A program made the translations under genes and the position numbers. A stretch of DNA of 12,725 nucleotides from the NCBI GenBank assembly GCA_045531585.1, contig JAZSEH010000019.1, forward strand, positions 1 to 12,725, read 5' to 3'. This stretch comes from SIG587 sp045531585 (GTDB lineage: Bacteria > Bacillota > Clostridia > Oscillospirales > Acutalibacteraceae). Below, one piece after another: positions 5,733 to 12,725 of the stretch; the first letter of the stretch is position 1, and every line of letters begins with the position of its first letter. The notes under the pieces were generated by a model. That model saw only the letters and a program-made list of their open reading frames with translations, was not told the DNA's origin and searched no databases.

Positions 5733-6764
5733 TTACTCCTTAACAAGGGTGTTCAGCAGGCTTACAAGTGCATTTGCCCCAAGTCGGGCACCGTAGAGCG
5801 CCTCCTCAAGGGTGTTGGCATCGGTGCCTACCTCAATAAGCATTGAGCCTGTGTGCAGCTCCTGATTGTATTTTTTGTTATATAGCGTCATTGGTCGGGC
5901 AAGACCGGGATACAGTACCTCCATTGTCTGGTGGTATCTTGCCGCAAGGGAAAGGTTTTTTTCAAAATTTTTATGATTGGTGCCCATAACCAGCATAACC
6001 TGAGCGGCAGTTTTATCGCCTATTTTTACAACAGGCTTGACCTTACCCGTGCCGCCGTCGGAAATGGAGTCCCTGTGTATATCAAGTATTACCTTTATGG
6101 AGGGGTATTCCTTTAATGCGGTCTTTACGGTAGCGGCGCTGGCGTCATAGCTACCTGAGTAGGAGGGGTAATCGTGTATTGTTTTAAGGTGCAAAACTTC
6201 TATTCCTGCATTCTCAAGCCTATCGGCAAATACCGCTCCCACCGCCACCATATTTTTTGTTTCATCCCTTGTGTGGGTAGCATCGGTATCGGTGTAGTGG
6301 TCGCTGTCCCTTAGCATATAGCTTTCGGTGGTATGGGTGTGAACTATCAGCACCTGGGGCTCCTTATTCTTTTTAACGGAAAGGGGAGCACCGCCGCTAA
6401 GTAGCTTTTTTAGGTTTATGCTTTTACCGCTTTTATTGTTTATAAAAACGTTATTGTACTTTGTTCCTGCACTGTAGGGTGAGAAAAACTGCCCCTTAAT
6501 TTTGCCAAGTGCCTTACCGCTTGAGCCTGCCGTTACGGCGGAGGAGGTGTTATTCTGCTCCTGGCTTTCTTGGGGCTTGCTTATGTCGGGTGTGGGGTAG
6601 GGCAAGCTGTTATAGCTTGAAGAGGTGCTATATAAGGGTGTGGAATCAGGCAGGGTCTGTGCCGAAAAAAAGAAAACTGCCACGGCGCAAAAAAGTATTA
6701 AAAGACAGGCCATACAGGCGCAGGCAGTTAAAAGCCCTCCGTTTTTATCGGTCAAATCCATCAC
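5733..6764 (-). CDS. spoIIP: Stage II sporulation protein P, engulfment peptidoglycan hydrolase
   Basis: A 343-residue protein. A membrane anchor lies at about 11-34, a Ser/Pro-rich linker at 38-85, and the SpoIIP catalytic domain from about 135 to the end. Signatures are VHTHTTESY (141-149), DIHRD (228-232), MGTNHKNFEKN (260-270) and GSMLIEVG (306-313); H142, E147, H230 and E311 are the likely zinc-site or catalytic residues. The enzyme is an amidase and endopeptidase that cooperates with SpoIID and SpoIIM when the mother cell membrane engulfs the forespore. The gene follows gpr after 31 bases, its standard neighbour. The start is uncertain: GTG at 6764, ATG at 6761 and TTG at 6752 all sit close to the only Shine-Dalgarno-like sequence, GGGGTG. 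Confidence 0.93.
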   Translation of the reverse strand: MMDLTDKNGGLLTACACMACLLILFCAVAVFFFSAQTLPDSTPLYSTSSSYNSLPYPTPDISKPQESQEQNNTSSAVTAGSSGKALGKIKGQFFSPYSAGTKYNNVFINNKSGKSINLKKLLSGGAPLSVKKNKEPQVLIVHTHTTESYMLRDSDHYTDTDATHTRDETKNMVAVGAVFADRLENAGIEVLHLKTIHDYPSYSGSYDASAATVKTALKEYPSIKVILDIHRDSISDGGTGKVKPVVKIGDKTAAQVMLVMGTNHKNFEKNLSLAARYHQTMEVLYPGLARPMTLYNKKYNQELHTGSMLIEVGTDANTLEEALYGARLGANALVSLLNTLVKE

Positions 6765-6795
6765 CCCATATATAAATATGAGGGGAAGTGTTCCG

Positions 6796-7650
6796 TTATA
6801 CTAACGCCCGTATAATTTCAGGGTCGGTATCGGGCTGAAGGCTTATATTTATGGCAAAGGATAAAAGCTCGGCGGCGCGGTCTATCATAAGGTCAATTTC
6901 CCTTGGGGTTACAATCATATTCTCGTTGTTTTCCTGTGGAGTGGTGCCGCAAAGGTCGTAAATAAGGGTCTGGGCATCTACCACAGTGGGCACACCGATG
7001 GCTATTACGGGAATACCCAAAGTGGCGCGGCTCAGCTCACGTCGGGCGTTACCCACACCCGAGCCCGGGGAGATACCCGCATTGGAAAGCTGTACCGTAC
7101 AGCCAAGACGCGAAACCCTTCGTGCCGCAAGAGCGTCCACCGCAATAATCGCCTGGGGCTTTATATTTTCCACAGCACCCCTTATTATTTCCTGTAGCTC
7201 CATACCCGTTTGTCCCAGCACACCGGGGGAGAGCACAGCAACGCTTTTAAGCCCTGCAAGGCCAAGCTGCTCCGAAAGCTCACGGCTTATATGCCTTGTG
7301 GCAAGAACGCCAAGTGCCGTTTTAGGTCCTAAGGCATCGGGGGTAATATCGGTATTGCCTATGCCCACCACCAGCACGGTGCCTTTTATTTCGCCAAGAA
7401 GCTTTGAAAGCTCACTTGATACGGCATAAACGGTATCGTTCCAATCACCGCCGTGGCGGTCAATTGGTGGTACCTCAACGGTAACGTAGTCACCAACGGC
7501 CTTTTTTAAAGCGGCGGCACCCTGCTCACTCAAAACCCTGATACGGGTTACGGTAATGGCACCTATTTTTTCCTCATCGCTTATTACTCCCGAAATCTCG
7601 CCCTTTTTAGTTTCTCTCTGCTCTAAAGCAAGGTCTGTTCTAATATTCAA
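6796..7650 (-). CDS. gpr: Germination protease Gpr (small acid-soluble spore protein protease)
   Basis: A 284-residue aspartic-type protease of family A25, made in the forespore; it degrades DNA-protecting small acid-soluble proteins at germination. Conserved segments include GNTDITPDALGP with D105 and VDALAAR with D172, matching the two catalytic aspartates of the Bacillus enzyme. The conserved TDLALE at 5-10, where the zymogen is trimmed in Bacillus, is preceded here by only four residues. The start is TTG at 7650, 7 bases after AGGTG (7661-7665); an in-frame stop lies 9 bases upstream, so no longer version is possible. It leads the gpr-spoIIP-small membrane protein cluster and is divergent from rpsT. 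No convincing sigma-F or sigma-G promoter could be assigned. Confidence 0.94.
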   Translation of the reverse strand: MNIRTDLALEQRETKKGEISGVISDEEKIGAITVTRIRVLSEQGAAALKKAVGDYVTVEVPPIDRHGGDWNDTVYAVSSELSKLLGEIKGTVLVVGIGNTDITPDALGPKTALGVLATRHISRELSEQLGLAGLKSVAVLSPGVLGQTGMELQEIIRGAVENIKPQAIIAVDALAARRVSRLGCTVQLSNAGISPGSGVGNARRELSRATLGIPVIAIGVPTVVDAQTLIYDLCGTTPQENNENMIVTPREIDLMIDRAAELLSFAINISLQPDTDPEIIRALV

Positions 7651-7706
7651 AATGAATCACCTGAAAATATTGTTGGCAAGTATTTAAAAAAATATGAAAA
7701 AAAGTA

Positions 7707-7735
7707 TTGCAAAATTCCGCAGGTTGTGGTATTAT
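7707..7735 (+). promoter_or_regulatory. Sigma-A promoter of rpsT
   Basis: TTGCAA (7707-7712) and TATTAT (7730-7735) are separated by 17 bases. The leader before the rpsT start is about 27 bases and contains the Shine-Dalgarno sequence GGAGGTG at 7757-7763. Confidence 0.7.
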
Positions 7736-7768
7736 ACTTTTACTTGAGTAAATTTTGGAGGTGTAACA

Positions 7769-8026
7769 ATGCCGAATATTAAATCCGCAAAGAAGCGTGT
7801 CCGTGTAAGTGAGGCTAATAATCTTCGCAACAAGGCTTATCGTTCTGCTCTGCATACCGCCATTAAAAAGGCTGACGCTGCAGTTGAAGCTAAGGCCGAT
7901 AACGCAGGTGAGGTTGTTAAGGCCGCTGTTAAGAAGATTGACCAGGCTGCTTCCAAGGGCATTCTGCACAAGAATACCGCTGCAAGGAAGAAATCCGCTC
8001 TGGTATGCCGTCTGAACAAAGCTTAA
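7769..8026 (+). CDS. rpsT: 30S ribosomal protein S20 (bS20)
   Basis: An 85-residue, lysine- and alanine-rich protein with the bS20 opening MPNIKSAKKRVRVSE and the C-terminal signature KGILHKNTAARKKSAL. It binds 16S rRNA in the 30S body and folds as a three-helix bundle. The length is normal. GGAGGTG ends 5 bases before the ATG. The gene stands alone between its promoter (7707-7735) and terminator (8057-8088), divergent from gpr, as in Bacillus. Confidence 0.97.
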   Translation: MPNIKSAKKRVRVSEANNLRNKAYRSALHTAIKKADAAVEAKADNAGEVVKAAVKKIDQAASKGILHKNTAARKKSALVCRLNKA

Positions 8027-8056
8027 ATCTTTGTCAGAAAAAATGGTAGCATTAGG

Positions 8057-8088
8057 ACAGGCTTGTATTTTTATACAGTCTGTTTTTT
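8057..8088 (+). terminator. Rho-independent terminator of rpsT
   Basis: ACAGGCTTGTAT (8057-8068) pairs with ATACAGTCTGT (8073-8083) through a stem with one G-U pair and one bulged base, closed by a TTTT loop and followed by a run of six T. It begins 30 bases after the rpsT stop. Confidence 0.75.
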
Positions 8089-8117
8089 GCTTTTTATAAA
8101 GATTATTAAAATAAGCG

Positions 8118-8155
8118 AAAAAAAGGGATAGTTTCATTATGAAACTATCCCTTTT
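8118..8155. terminator. Strong hairpin terminator for the aldo/keto reductase gene
   Basis: A perfect inverted repeat has arms of 17 bases at 8121-8137 and 8139-8155 around a single T. On the minus strand the hairpin is followed by a run of eight T, so it should terminate the reductase gene, whose stop lies about 70 bases upstream. On the plus strand it could back up the rpsT terminator. Confidence 0.85.
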
Positions 8156-8224
8156 AAGCCTTTTCAACATATACGTATTCATATCAGGAAATGCTTTAGT
8201 CATCTTGTTTTAATATTTATTTTC

Positions 8225-9349
8225 CTATCTCCCGAAATGCTCCTTAACCTCTTTTAAATGCTCTATTATTGGCAGGTGCTGGGGACAGGCGGCCTCACAT
8301 TGGCCGCAGCCTATGCAGTCTCCTGCGGCACCAAAGGATTTCAGCAGGTTTTCGTAATAATCCAGCTGTGCCGTCCATTGCCGTGCGGCGTGGAGCACCT
8401 CCCGTTTATCCTCGTTATAAAGGGAAAAGTATTTAGGTATGGCTATATTCATAGGACAGCCGTCAACACAGTAGCTGCAGCCTGTGCAGGCAATGGCTAT
8501 GTTGCCGTTTATCATATCCGCCGCGGTGCGCACGATTCTCAGCTCCTCATCGTTTAGGGGGACAAGCTCCTGCATAAAGGTGGTATTATCCTCAAGCTGG
8601 GCCATATTGCTCATACCGCTAAGGACCATCATAACCCCCTCAAGGCCTGCGGCAAAGCGCACCGCCCAGGAGGCAGGGGAGGCCGTTTTGTTAACGGAGG
8701 AAAAAAGCTCGGCAACGTTTGCCGAAACATTGGCAAGGGTGCCGCCCTTTACAGGCTCCATAACAATTATGGGCTTGTTGTGCTTTCTTGCCACCTCATA
8801 GCATTTTCTTGACTGAATGGTATCGCTTTCCCAGTCAAGGTAGTTTATCTGAAGCTGAACAAAATCCATATCGGGGTTTTCGGTGAGAACTTTATCAAGC
8901 AGGTCGGCGGTATCGTGGAAGGAAAAGCCTATCTGCTTTGCAAGGCCGAGCCTCTTTTTTTCTCTCAGCCAATTAAAGCAATCATATTTTTTGTAAATTT
9001 CATAATGCTCGGTGCCCAGATCGTGGAGGAGATAGTAGTCAAAATAATCTACCCCTGTGTTTTCAAGTTGGGTGTTAAAAATTCTGTCCCTGTCCTCAAA
9101 GCTCTTAACAAAGCTGCAATGAAGCTTTGTGGCAAGGGTATAGGCGTTTCTCGGATAGCGGGAAGTGAGCACCTGCTTTGTTGCCTTTTCGCTTTCAAAA
9201 ATATGGTACATCCAGGCGGTATCAAAGTAGGTAAAGCCGCGGCTTATAAATAAATCTACCATTTTTTTGGTTTGCTCAATGTCAATCGCCTTGTCGTTGT
9301 TCACATCAAGTAGTGGCAAGCGCATAAGACCGAAACCTAATTTTTTCAT
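8225..9349 (-). CDS. Aldo/keto reductase with two C-terminal 4Fe-4S motifs
   Basis: A 374-residue protein. Residues 1-265 form an aldo/keto reductase barrel with the catalytic tetrad D43, Y48, K75 and H109. The C-terminal part carries two ferredoxin-type motifs: C288, C291, C294, C298 and C345, C348, C351, C355, each followed by proline, enough for two 4Fe-4S clusters. Such fusions are common in anaerobes, but their substrates are largely unknown; electron exchange between NAD(P)H, an organic carbonyl and a ferredoxin-type partner is an inference. AGGA lies 9 bases before the ATG. The gene is divergent from uxaB with a shared regulatory region, so a link to uronate metabolism or redox balance is possible. 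Confidence 0.9.
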   Translation of the reverse strand: MKKLGFGLMRLPLLDVNNDKAIDIEQTKKMVDLFISRGFTYFDTAWMYHIFESEKATKQVLTSRYPRNAYTLATKLHCSFVKSFEDRDRIFNTQLENTGVDYFDYYLLHDLGTEHYEIYKKYDCFNWLREKKRLGLAKQIGFSFHDTADLLDKVLTENPDMDFVQLQINYLDWESDTIQSRKCYEVARKHNKPIIVMEPVKGGTLANVSANVAELFSSVNKTASPASWAVRFAAGLEGVMMVLSGMSNMAQLEDNTTFMQELVPLNDEELRIVRTAADMINGNIAIACTGCSYCVDGCPMNIAIPKYFSLYNEDKREVLHAARQWTAQLDYYENLLKSFGAAGDCIGCGQCEAACPQHLPIIEHLKEVKEHFGR

Positions 9350-9384
9350 TGGTCAGCATCCTTTTTAAGAAAATTTCTCTAAAT

Positions 9385-9413
9385 ATTATATATTAAATTT
9401 CTTTTTTATTCAA
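9385..9413 (-). promoter_or_regulatory. Sigma-A promoter of the aldo/keto reductase gene
   Basis: On the minus strand TTGAAT (9413-9408) and TATAAT (9390-9385) are separated by 17 bases. Its -35 box lies only 7 bases from the -35 box of the divergent uxaB promoter. Confidence 0.7.
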
Positions 9414-9414
9414 T

Positions 9415-9438
9415 ATCAAATTGATTTATGCTTTGCAT
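9415..9438. promoter_or_regulatory. Two small palindromes between divergent promoters
   Basis: ATCAAATTGAT (9415-9425) is an 11-base palindrome overlapping the uxaB -35 box. ATGCTTTGCAT (9428-9438) has 4-bp arms inside the uxaB promoter spacer. Either could be an operator for a uronate-responsive regulator. The arms are short and chance occurrence in AT-rich DNA is possible. Confidence 0.3.
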
Positions 9439-9449
9439 GATGGTATAAT
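9421..9449 (+). promoter_or_regulatory. Sigma-A promoter of the uxaBA operon
   Basis: TTGATT (9421-9426) and TATAAT (9444-9449) are separated by exactly 17 bases. The start of transcription would be near 9456, giving a leader of about 25 bases before uxaB, with AAGGCGGTG at 9466-9474 as ribosome binding site. Confidence 0.75.
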
Positions 9450-9481
9450 TCTCCTGTAAAAAAAGAAGGCGGTGCAAAAAT

Positions 9482-10792
9482 ATGCAAAATATAACCGAAA
9501 AATTTTCTCCCGCTAAAGGACTTAAAAATAAAATAATACAGTTTGGTGAGGGTAATTTCCTTAGAGGATTTGTAGAGGTATTGATACAAAAGACCAACAA
9601 CGCAAGCGATTTTGCCGCCGCAGTTACCGTTGTTCAGCCCATTGCCTTTGGCCGTTGTGATGTTCTTGATGAGCAAAAGGGACTTTACACACACGTTATG
9701 CGGGGGTTGAAAGATGGCGTTCCCACAGTTGAAATGGCTCTTGTGGATGTGATATCGGGTACCGTTAACCCTTATACAGATTTTCAAAAGTACCGTGCTT
9801 TGGCAGAGAATGAGGATTATAGATTTATTATATCCAACACTACAGAGGCAGGCATTGTCTTCTGCGATACCGATAAAGCGGAAAACGCTCCCGACGTAAG
9901 CTTTCCCGGCAAGGTGACCTTGCTTCTTAAACGCCGTTATGAGTTGGGACTTAAGGGCTTTATTTTTCTACCCTGCGAGCTTATAGAGAAAAACGGAGAA
10001 AATCTTAAAAAGTGTATTTTGCAGTACGCCAAACTGTGGAATTTAGGCTCCGATTTTGTGGAATACGTTGAAAAGGAAAATATCTTTTACAACACCCTTG
10101 TTGACCGCATTGTAACAGGTGCCCCTGCTCAGGGTGACATTGTGCTTGATTACGAGGATAAGCTGCTTAACACAAGTGAGCTTTTCTTCCTCTTTGTAAT
10201 TGAGGGGGATGACCGCATTAAGGCCGAGTTCCCCTTTGATAAAACCGATTTAAACGTTGTTGTCACCCGTGACCTTGATTTCTACCGTAAGCGCAAGGTA
10301 AGGATATTAAACGGTGCACATACCTCTATGATACCCTATGCACTCCTTTCAGGACTTGAAACGGTTGAGGAATGTATGAAGGATGGAGTAATGAGCAACT
10401 TTGTTAAAAAATGTGTATATGATGAGATAATTCCCGCTTTTGATGGGGATGAGCAGATGCTCAGGGACTATGCTGATGACGTGTTTGAGCGTTTTAAAAA
10501 TCCCTTTATCCGCCACCTTTGCGCCTCCATTTCACTTAATAGCGTAAGCAAATTCAGGGTGCGTGTACTGCCTTCAGTTCTTGATTACATAAAGGTAACG
10601 GGCAAAAATCCTGAAAACCTGCTTACCGCCTTTGCAATGCTTATAAAATTCTATAAGCAGGGCACCCCTAACGACGATGCACAGGTTATAAAGTTTATTA
10701 AAACTGCATCGGTTAAGGAAATTCTTAGTAATTCAAAGCTTTGGGGACAGGATTTAAGCTTTTTGAAGGACGAAATTGAAAAGAGGCTTTAA
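9482..10792 (+). CDS. uxaB: Tagaturonate reductase (altronate oxidoreductase)
   Basis: A 436-residue NAD-dependent enzyme of the mannitol dehydrogenase long-chain family that reduces D-tagaturonate to D-altronate in galacturonate catabolism. The nucleotide-binding start is IIQFGEGNFLRGF (18-30). The catalytic set K272, N277 and H280 (KVRILNGAH) has the K-x4-N-x2-H spacing of the family. The length is somewhat below the E. coli enzyme (about 480), which fits shorter Firmicute versions. It is the first gene of the operon; uxaA starts one base after its stop. A fructuronate reductase (UxuB) is the main alternative, but the adjacent uxaA argues for tagaturonate. Confidence 0.88.
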   Translation: MQNITEKFSPAKGLKNKIIQFGEGNFLRGFVEVLIQKTNNASDFAAAVTVVQPIAFGRCDVLDEQKGLYTHVMRGLKDGVPTVEMALVDVISGTVNPYTDFQKYRALAENEDYRFIISNTTEAGIVFCDTDKAENAPDVSFPGKVTLLLKRRYELGLKGFIFLPCELIEKNGENLKKCILQYAKLWNLGSDFVEYVEKENIFYNTLVDRIVTGAPAQGDIVLDYEDKLLNTSELFFLFVIEGDDRIKAEFPFDKTDLNVVVTRDLDFYRKRKVRILNGAHTSMIPYALLSGLETVEECMKDGVMSNFVKKCVYDEIIPAFDGDEQMLRDYADDVFERFKNPFIRHLCASISLNSVSKFRVRVLPSVLDYIKVTGKNPENLLTAFAMLIKFYKQGTPNDDAQVIKFIKTASVKEILSNSKLWGQDLSFLKDEIEKRL

Positions 10793-10793
10793 T

Positions 10794-12170
10794 ATGATAA
10801 TAGATGCCGCCGATAATGTTGAGATAAACCTGAATAACGGTCATAAATACGCCCGCCGCGATATAGCGCAGGGAGAGAATATAATAAAATACGGTGAGCC
10901 TATAGGTAAGGCTACTGCTCCAATTTTAAAGGGCGAGCAGGTACATACCCACAATGTAAAAACCGCTCTTGAGGGTAAGCTGGAATACAGCTATGAGCCT
11001 GTGTTTTCCTATATTCCTCCAAAACCCCCAAAAAGCTTTTTAGGCTACCGCAGAAAAAACGGTGACGTGGGTATAAGAAATGAAATTTGGATAGTTGGCA
11101 CCGTGGGCTGCGTTAATAAAATAGGAACGCGCCTTGCCACCCTTACGGGGGCACAGTATTTTCCCCACCCCTACGGCTGCTCTCAGCTGGGGGAAGACCA
11201 TAAGACCACACAGCTTATTTTAAGGGGGCTTGTAAACCACCCAAACGCAGGCGGTGTGCTGGTGTTGGGCCTTGGCTGTGAGAATAATAATATTGAAAGC
11301 TTTAAACAGGTGCTGGGAGGGTACGACCCACAGCGTGTTAGGTTTTTAAATGCTCAGGACAGTGAGGACGAGATAGAGGAAGGCTGTGCCATTATTGCTG
11401 AGTTAAAGGACTATGCCGCAAAATTCAAGCGTACCGAAATTCCTGTAAGTGAGCTGAAAATAGGCCTTAAATGCGGCGGAAGTGACGGACTTAGCGGAAT
11501 AACCGCCAATCCACTTGTGGGCGCCCTGTCCGATAAAATTATAGGAATGGGGGGTACCACCGTTTTAACCGAGGTCCCCGAAATGTTTGGTGCAGAGCAT
11601 CTGCTTATGCGCAGGTGTGAAAGCAGAGAGGTTTTTGTTAAAACAGTAGAGCTTATAAATAATTTTAAGGATTATTTTACCGCACACAATCAGGTGGTGT
11701 ATGAAAATCCCTCCCCGGGAAATAAAGCAGGGGGGATTACTACTTTAGAGGAGAAATCCTTGGGTTGTATAAAAAAAGGCGGCAAGGCAAAAGTTGTTGA
11801 CGTGCTGACCTACGGTGATTTTTTACAGAAAAAAGGACTGAACCTTTTAAACGGACCGGGTAATGATATTGTGGCGGTTACCAACCTTACCGCCGCAGGG
11901 GCTCAGCTAATTATCTTTACCACAGGCAGAGGCACCCCTGTTGGTGCACCTGTGCCTACCGTTAAGGTTGCCACCAATAAGGAACTTGCAAGAAGAAAGG
12001 CAAATTGGATAGATTTTGATGCCTCCCCTTTGACAGAGGGCATTTCTATGGAGGAGTTGTCCGAAAACCTGCTTGATTACATAATCGAGGTGGCCTCAGG
12101 AGCACAGACTAAAAATGAGGAAAATGCTTGCAGAGAAATAGCAATTTTTAAAGACGGAGTTACTTTGTAG
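10794..12170 (+). CDS. uxaA: Altronate dehydratase
   Basis: A 458-residue enzyme that dehydrates D-altronate to 2-keto-3-deoxy-gluconate, normally iron-dependent. The N-terminal SAF domain (about 1-75) contains HTHN at 51-54. The large catalytic domain has VGTVGCVN (101-108), HPYGCSQLGEDH (125-136, C129), GLGCENN (159-165, C162), KCGGSDG (226-232) and EVPEMFGAE (260-268). I chose the ATG at 10794, one base after the uxaB stop, because AAGAGG (10781-10786) lies 7 bases upstream. A TTG at 10776 would add six residues overlapping uxaB and lacks this support. A decayed PHP-domain gene follows as the former third cistron. Later pathway genes (KDG kinase and aldolase) and uxaC are not in the window. 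Confidence 0.93.
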   Translation: MIIDAADNVEINLNNGHKYARRDIAQGENIIKYGEPIGKATAPILKGEQVHTHNVKTALEGKLEYSYEPVFSYIPPKPPKSFLGYRRKNGDVGIRNEIWIVGTVGCVNKIGTRLATLTGAQYFPHPYGCSQLGEDHKTTQLILRGLVNHPNAGGVLVLGLGCENNNIESFKQVLGGYDPQRVRFLNAQDSEDEIEEGCAIIAELKDYAAKFKRTEIPVSELKIGLKCGGSDGLSGITANPLVGALSDKIIGMGGTTVLTEVPEMFGAEHLLMRRCESREVFVKTVELINNFKDYFTAHNQVVYENPSPGNKAGGITTLEEKSLGCIKKGGKAKVVDVLTYGDFLQKKGLNLLNGPGNDIVAVTNLTAAGAQLIIFTTGRGTPVGAPVPTVKVATNKELARRKANWIDFDASPLTEGISMEELSENLLDYIIEVASGAQTKNEENACREIAIFKDGVTL

Positions 12171-12178
12171 GTGATTAA

Positions 12179-12567
12179 ATGAAAAAAATATCTAATACCA
12201 AATGAAGGAAAATTTTACAAGGCAAATCTGCACTGCCATACCACCGTTTCCGACGGGGGAAATACGGCCAAGGAAATGAAGCAATGGAAATACTTAATCA
12301 AGGCTCGTATTACAGATACTTTGAATATAATCCCCAGATGTACGACCAGATGTTAAGGCTGGGGCAAAGAATTTCCTGTATTGCCACCGATGATAATCAT
12401 TGTGCGTGGATTTACGATAATGAAAATGACCCAAGGCCGAAGGCGGCAAACGCATTACACAGGCAGTATTTGACCTGCCGAAGGATGAATATATGCGCTT
12501 TGAGGTGGTTGATGCCTACGGCAGATGCGCCAATACAAGAGGCTATTTTCTTGATGAATTAGAGTAA
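12179..12567 (+). pseudogene. PHP-domain phosphoesterase pseudogene (three fragments)
   Basis: A decayed gene read in three frames. The ATG at 12179 has AGGTG at 12169-12173 overlapping the uxaA stop but meets a stop after seven codons. A shift near 12195 gives IPNEGKFYKANLHCHTTVSD, the start of a PHP metal-dependent phosphoesterase with its HxH motif at 12231-12239. From about 12284 another frame gives YNPQMYDQMLRLGQRISCIA followed by TDDNH at 12386-12400, typical of the C-terminal side of the PHP domain. From 12433 a third frame gives AVFDLPKDEYMRFEVVDAYG and ends at TAA 12565-12567, like the tail of these proteins. The 389 bases are far too short for the intact gene, so two internal deletions are inferred, near 12275 and 12430. 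No active enzyme is expected. Confidence 0.8.
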
Positions 12568-12584
12568 AAAAAAGCTTTCTCACT

Positions 12585-12622
12585 AACGGAGGACACTTCG
12601 TAAAGAAGTGTCCTCCGTTTTT
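12585..12622 (+). terminator. Rho-independent terminator of the uxa operon
   Basis: AACGGAGGACACTTC (12585-12599) and GAAGTGTCCTCCGTT (12605-12619) form a perfect 15-bp stem with a 5-base loop, followed by T. It lies 17 bases after the last stop of the PHP pseudogene and closes the uxaB-uxaA transcript. Confidence 0.9.
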
Positions 12623-12628
12623 CTATGT

Positions 12629-12665
12629 AAAAGAAAATGACACTTTCAAATTTTGAAAGTGTCAT
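12629..12665 (-). terminator. Second hairpin, probable minus-strand terminator
   Basis: Arms of 14 bases at 12637-12650 and 12652-12665 are exact inverted repeats around a single T. On the minus strand the stem is followed by TTTTCTTTT, so it could terminate a gene entering from the right of the window. No T-run follows it on the plus strand. The remaining 60 bases to the edge hold no supported gene. Confidence 0.6.
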
Positions 12666-12725
12666 AGTGGGTTACATACTTTGAGAAAGGTAAATACTTG
12701 CCGAAAATAGGCAAATGTTTTTCGG

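Noticed and set aside
7651..7712. Sigma-G promoter for gpr (GAATT then CATATTT on the minus strand)
   Set aside because: The spacing is 16 rather than 17-18 and both boxes deviate; in such an AT-rich stretch this can occur by chance.
7640..8203. 187-residue open frame on the minus strand
   Set aside because: It lies antisense over the whole of rpsT and across two terminators, with no ribosome binding site or recognisable domain.
12284..12562. 92-residue protein starting at ATG 12284
   Set aside because: Only its first half is family-like; the second half is a frameshifted reading of the PHP protein tail, so it is part of the pseudogene and not a gene.
12666..12725. Possible 3' end of a minus-strand gene at the right edge
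   Set aside because: Two or three frames are open over this short stretch and none gives a recognisable sequence.
1..12725. CRISPR array, tRNA, rRNA, insertion sequence or known riboswitch
   Set aside because: I looked for regular repeats, tRNA-like folds, transposase motifs and long structured leaders and found none; all intergenic gaps are short and largely explained by promoters and terminators.

Overview
The window looks like chromosomal DNA from an anaerobic, endospore-forming member of the Clostridia, probably a gut Ruminococcaceae/Oscillospirales-type organism. The evidence is a spore germination protease (gpr) beside the engulfment hydrolase spoIIP and divergent from rpsT, a lipoteichoic-acid-synthase-like enzyme of Gram-positive type, a ferredoxin-type aldo/keto reductase, AGGAGG-like ribosome binding sites and sigma-A promoters. 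The genus is an inference; no rRNA is present. The coding density is high and no gene-free stretch exceeds 300 bases.

Region 1 (1-430) is the edge of what is probably a mobile element. It holds GC-rich structured DNA without a supported gene, a bidirectional terminator, and a small Arc-type ribbon-helix-helix regulator on the minus strand. A divergent promoter region with a perfect 9-bp inverted repeat separates it from Region 2. Region 2 (439-906) is an AT-rich gene for an unusual SLOG/YpsA-like protein.

Region 3 (914-3461, minus strand) is a heavy-metal efflux operon: a free-standing HMA metal-binding protein, a P1B-2-type Zn/Cd/Pb ATPase without its own HMA domain, and an ArsR/SmtB repressor as last gene. 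Its promoter (TTGACT, 17 bp, TATAAT) carries an ArsR-type operator just downstream of the -10 box and lies inside a second, C/G-tract inverted repeat. The repressor keeps residues for both classical metal sites of the family, so the operon is predicted to be autoregulated by Zn/Cd/Pb.

Region 4 (3464-7650, minus strand) carries an LtaS-like sulfatase-fold membrane enzyme, then, further upstream in transcription order, gpr, spoIIP and a 67-residue membrane protein. The order rpsT / gpr / spoIIP / small membrane protein resembles the Bacillus arrangement rpsT-gpr-spoIIP-yqxA. Region 5 (7707-8155) is rpsT with its own promoter and terminator, and a strong hairpin that terminates the next minus-strand gene.

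Region 6 (8225-12725) is carbohydrate metabolism. An aldo/keto reductase with two 4Fe-4S motifs is divergent from uxaB-uxaA, the tagaturonate reductase and altronate dehydratase of D-galacturonate catabolism. The two directions share a compact 132-bp region with back-to-back promoters and small palindromes. A third gene of the uxa operon, encoding a PHP-domain phosphoesterase, has decayed into three out-of-frame fragments with two internal deletions. The window ends with two hairpins that share a 7-bp core.

I did not find a clearly new multi-gene system. The points most worth following are the doubly palindromic metal-operon promoter, the PHP pseudogene, the variant SLOG protein with its start-site palindrome, and the very short Gpr propeptide.
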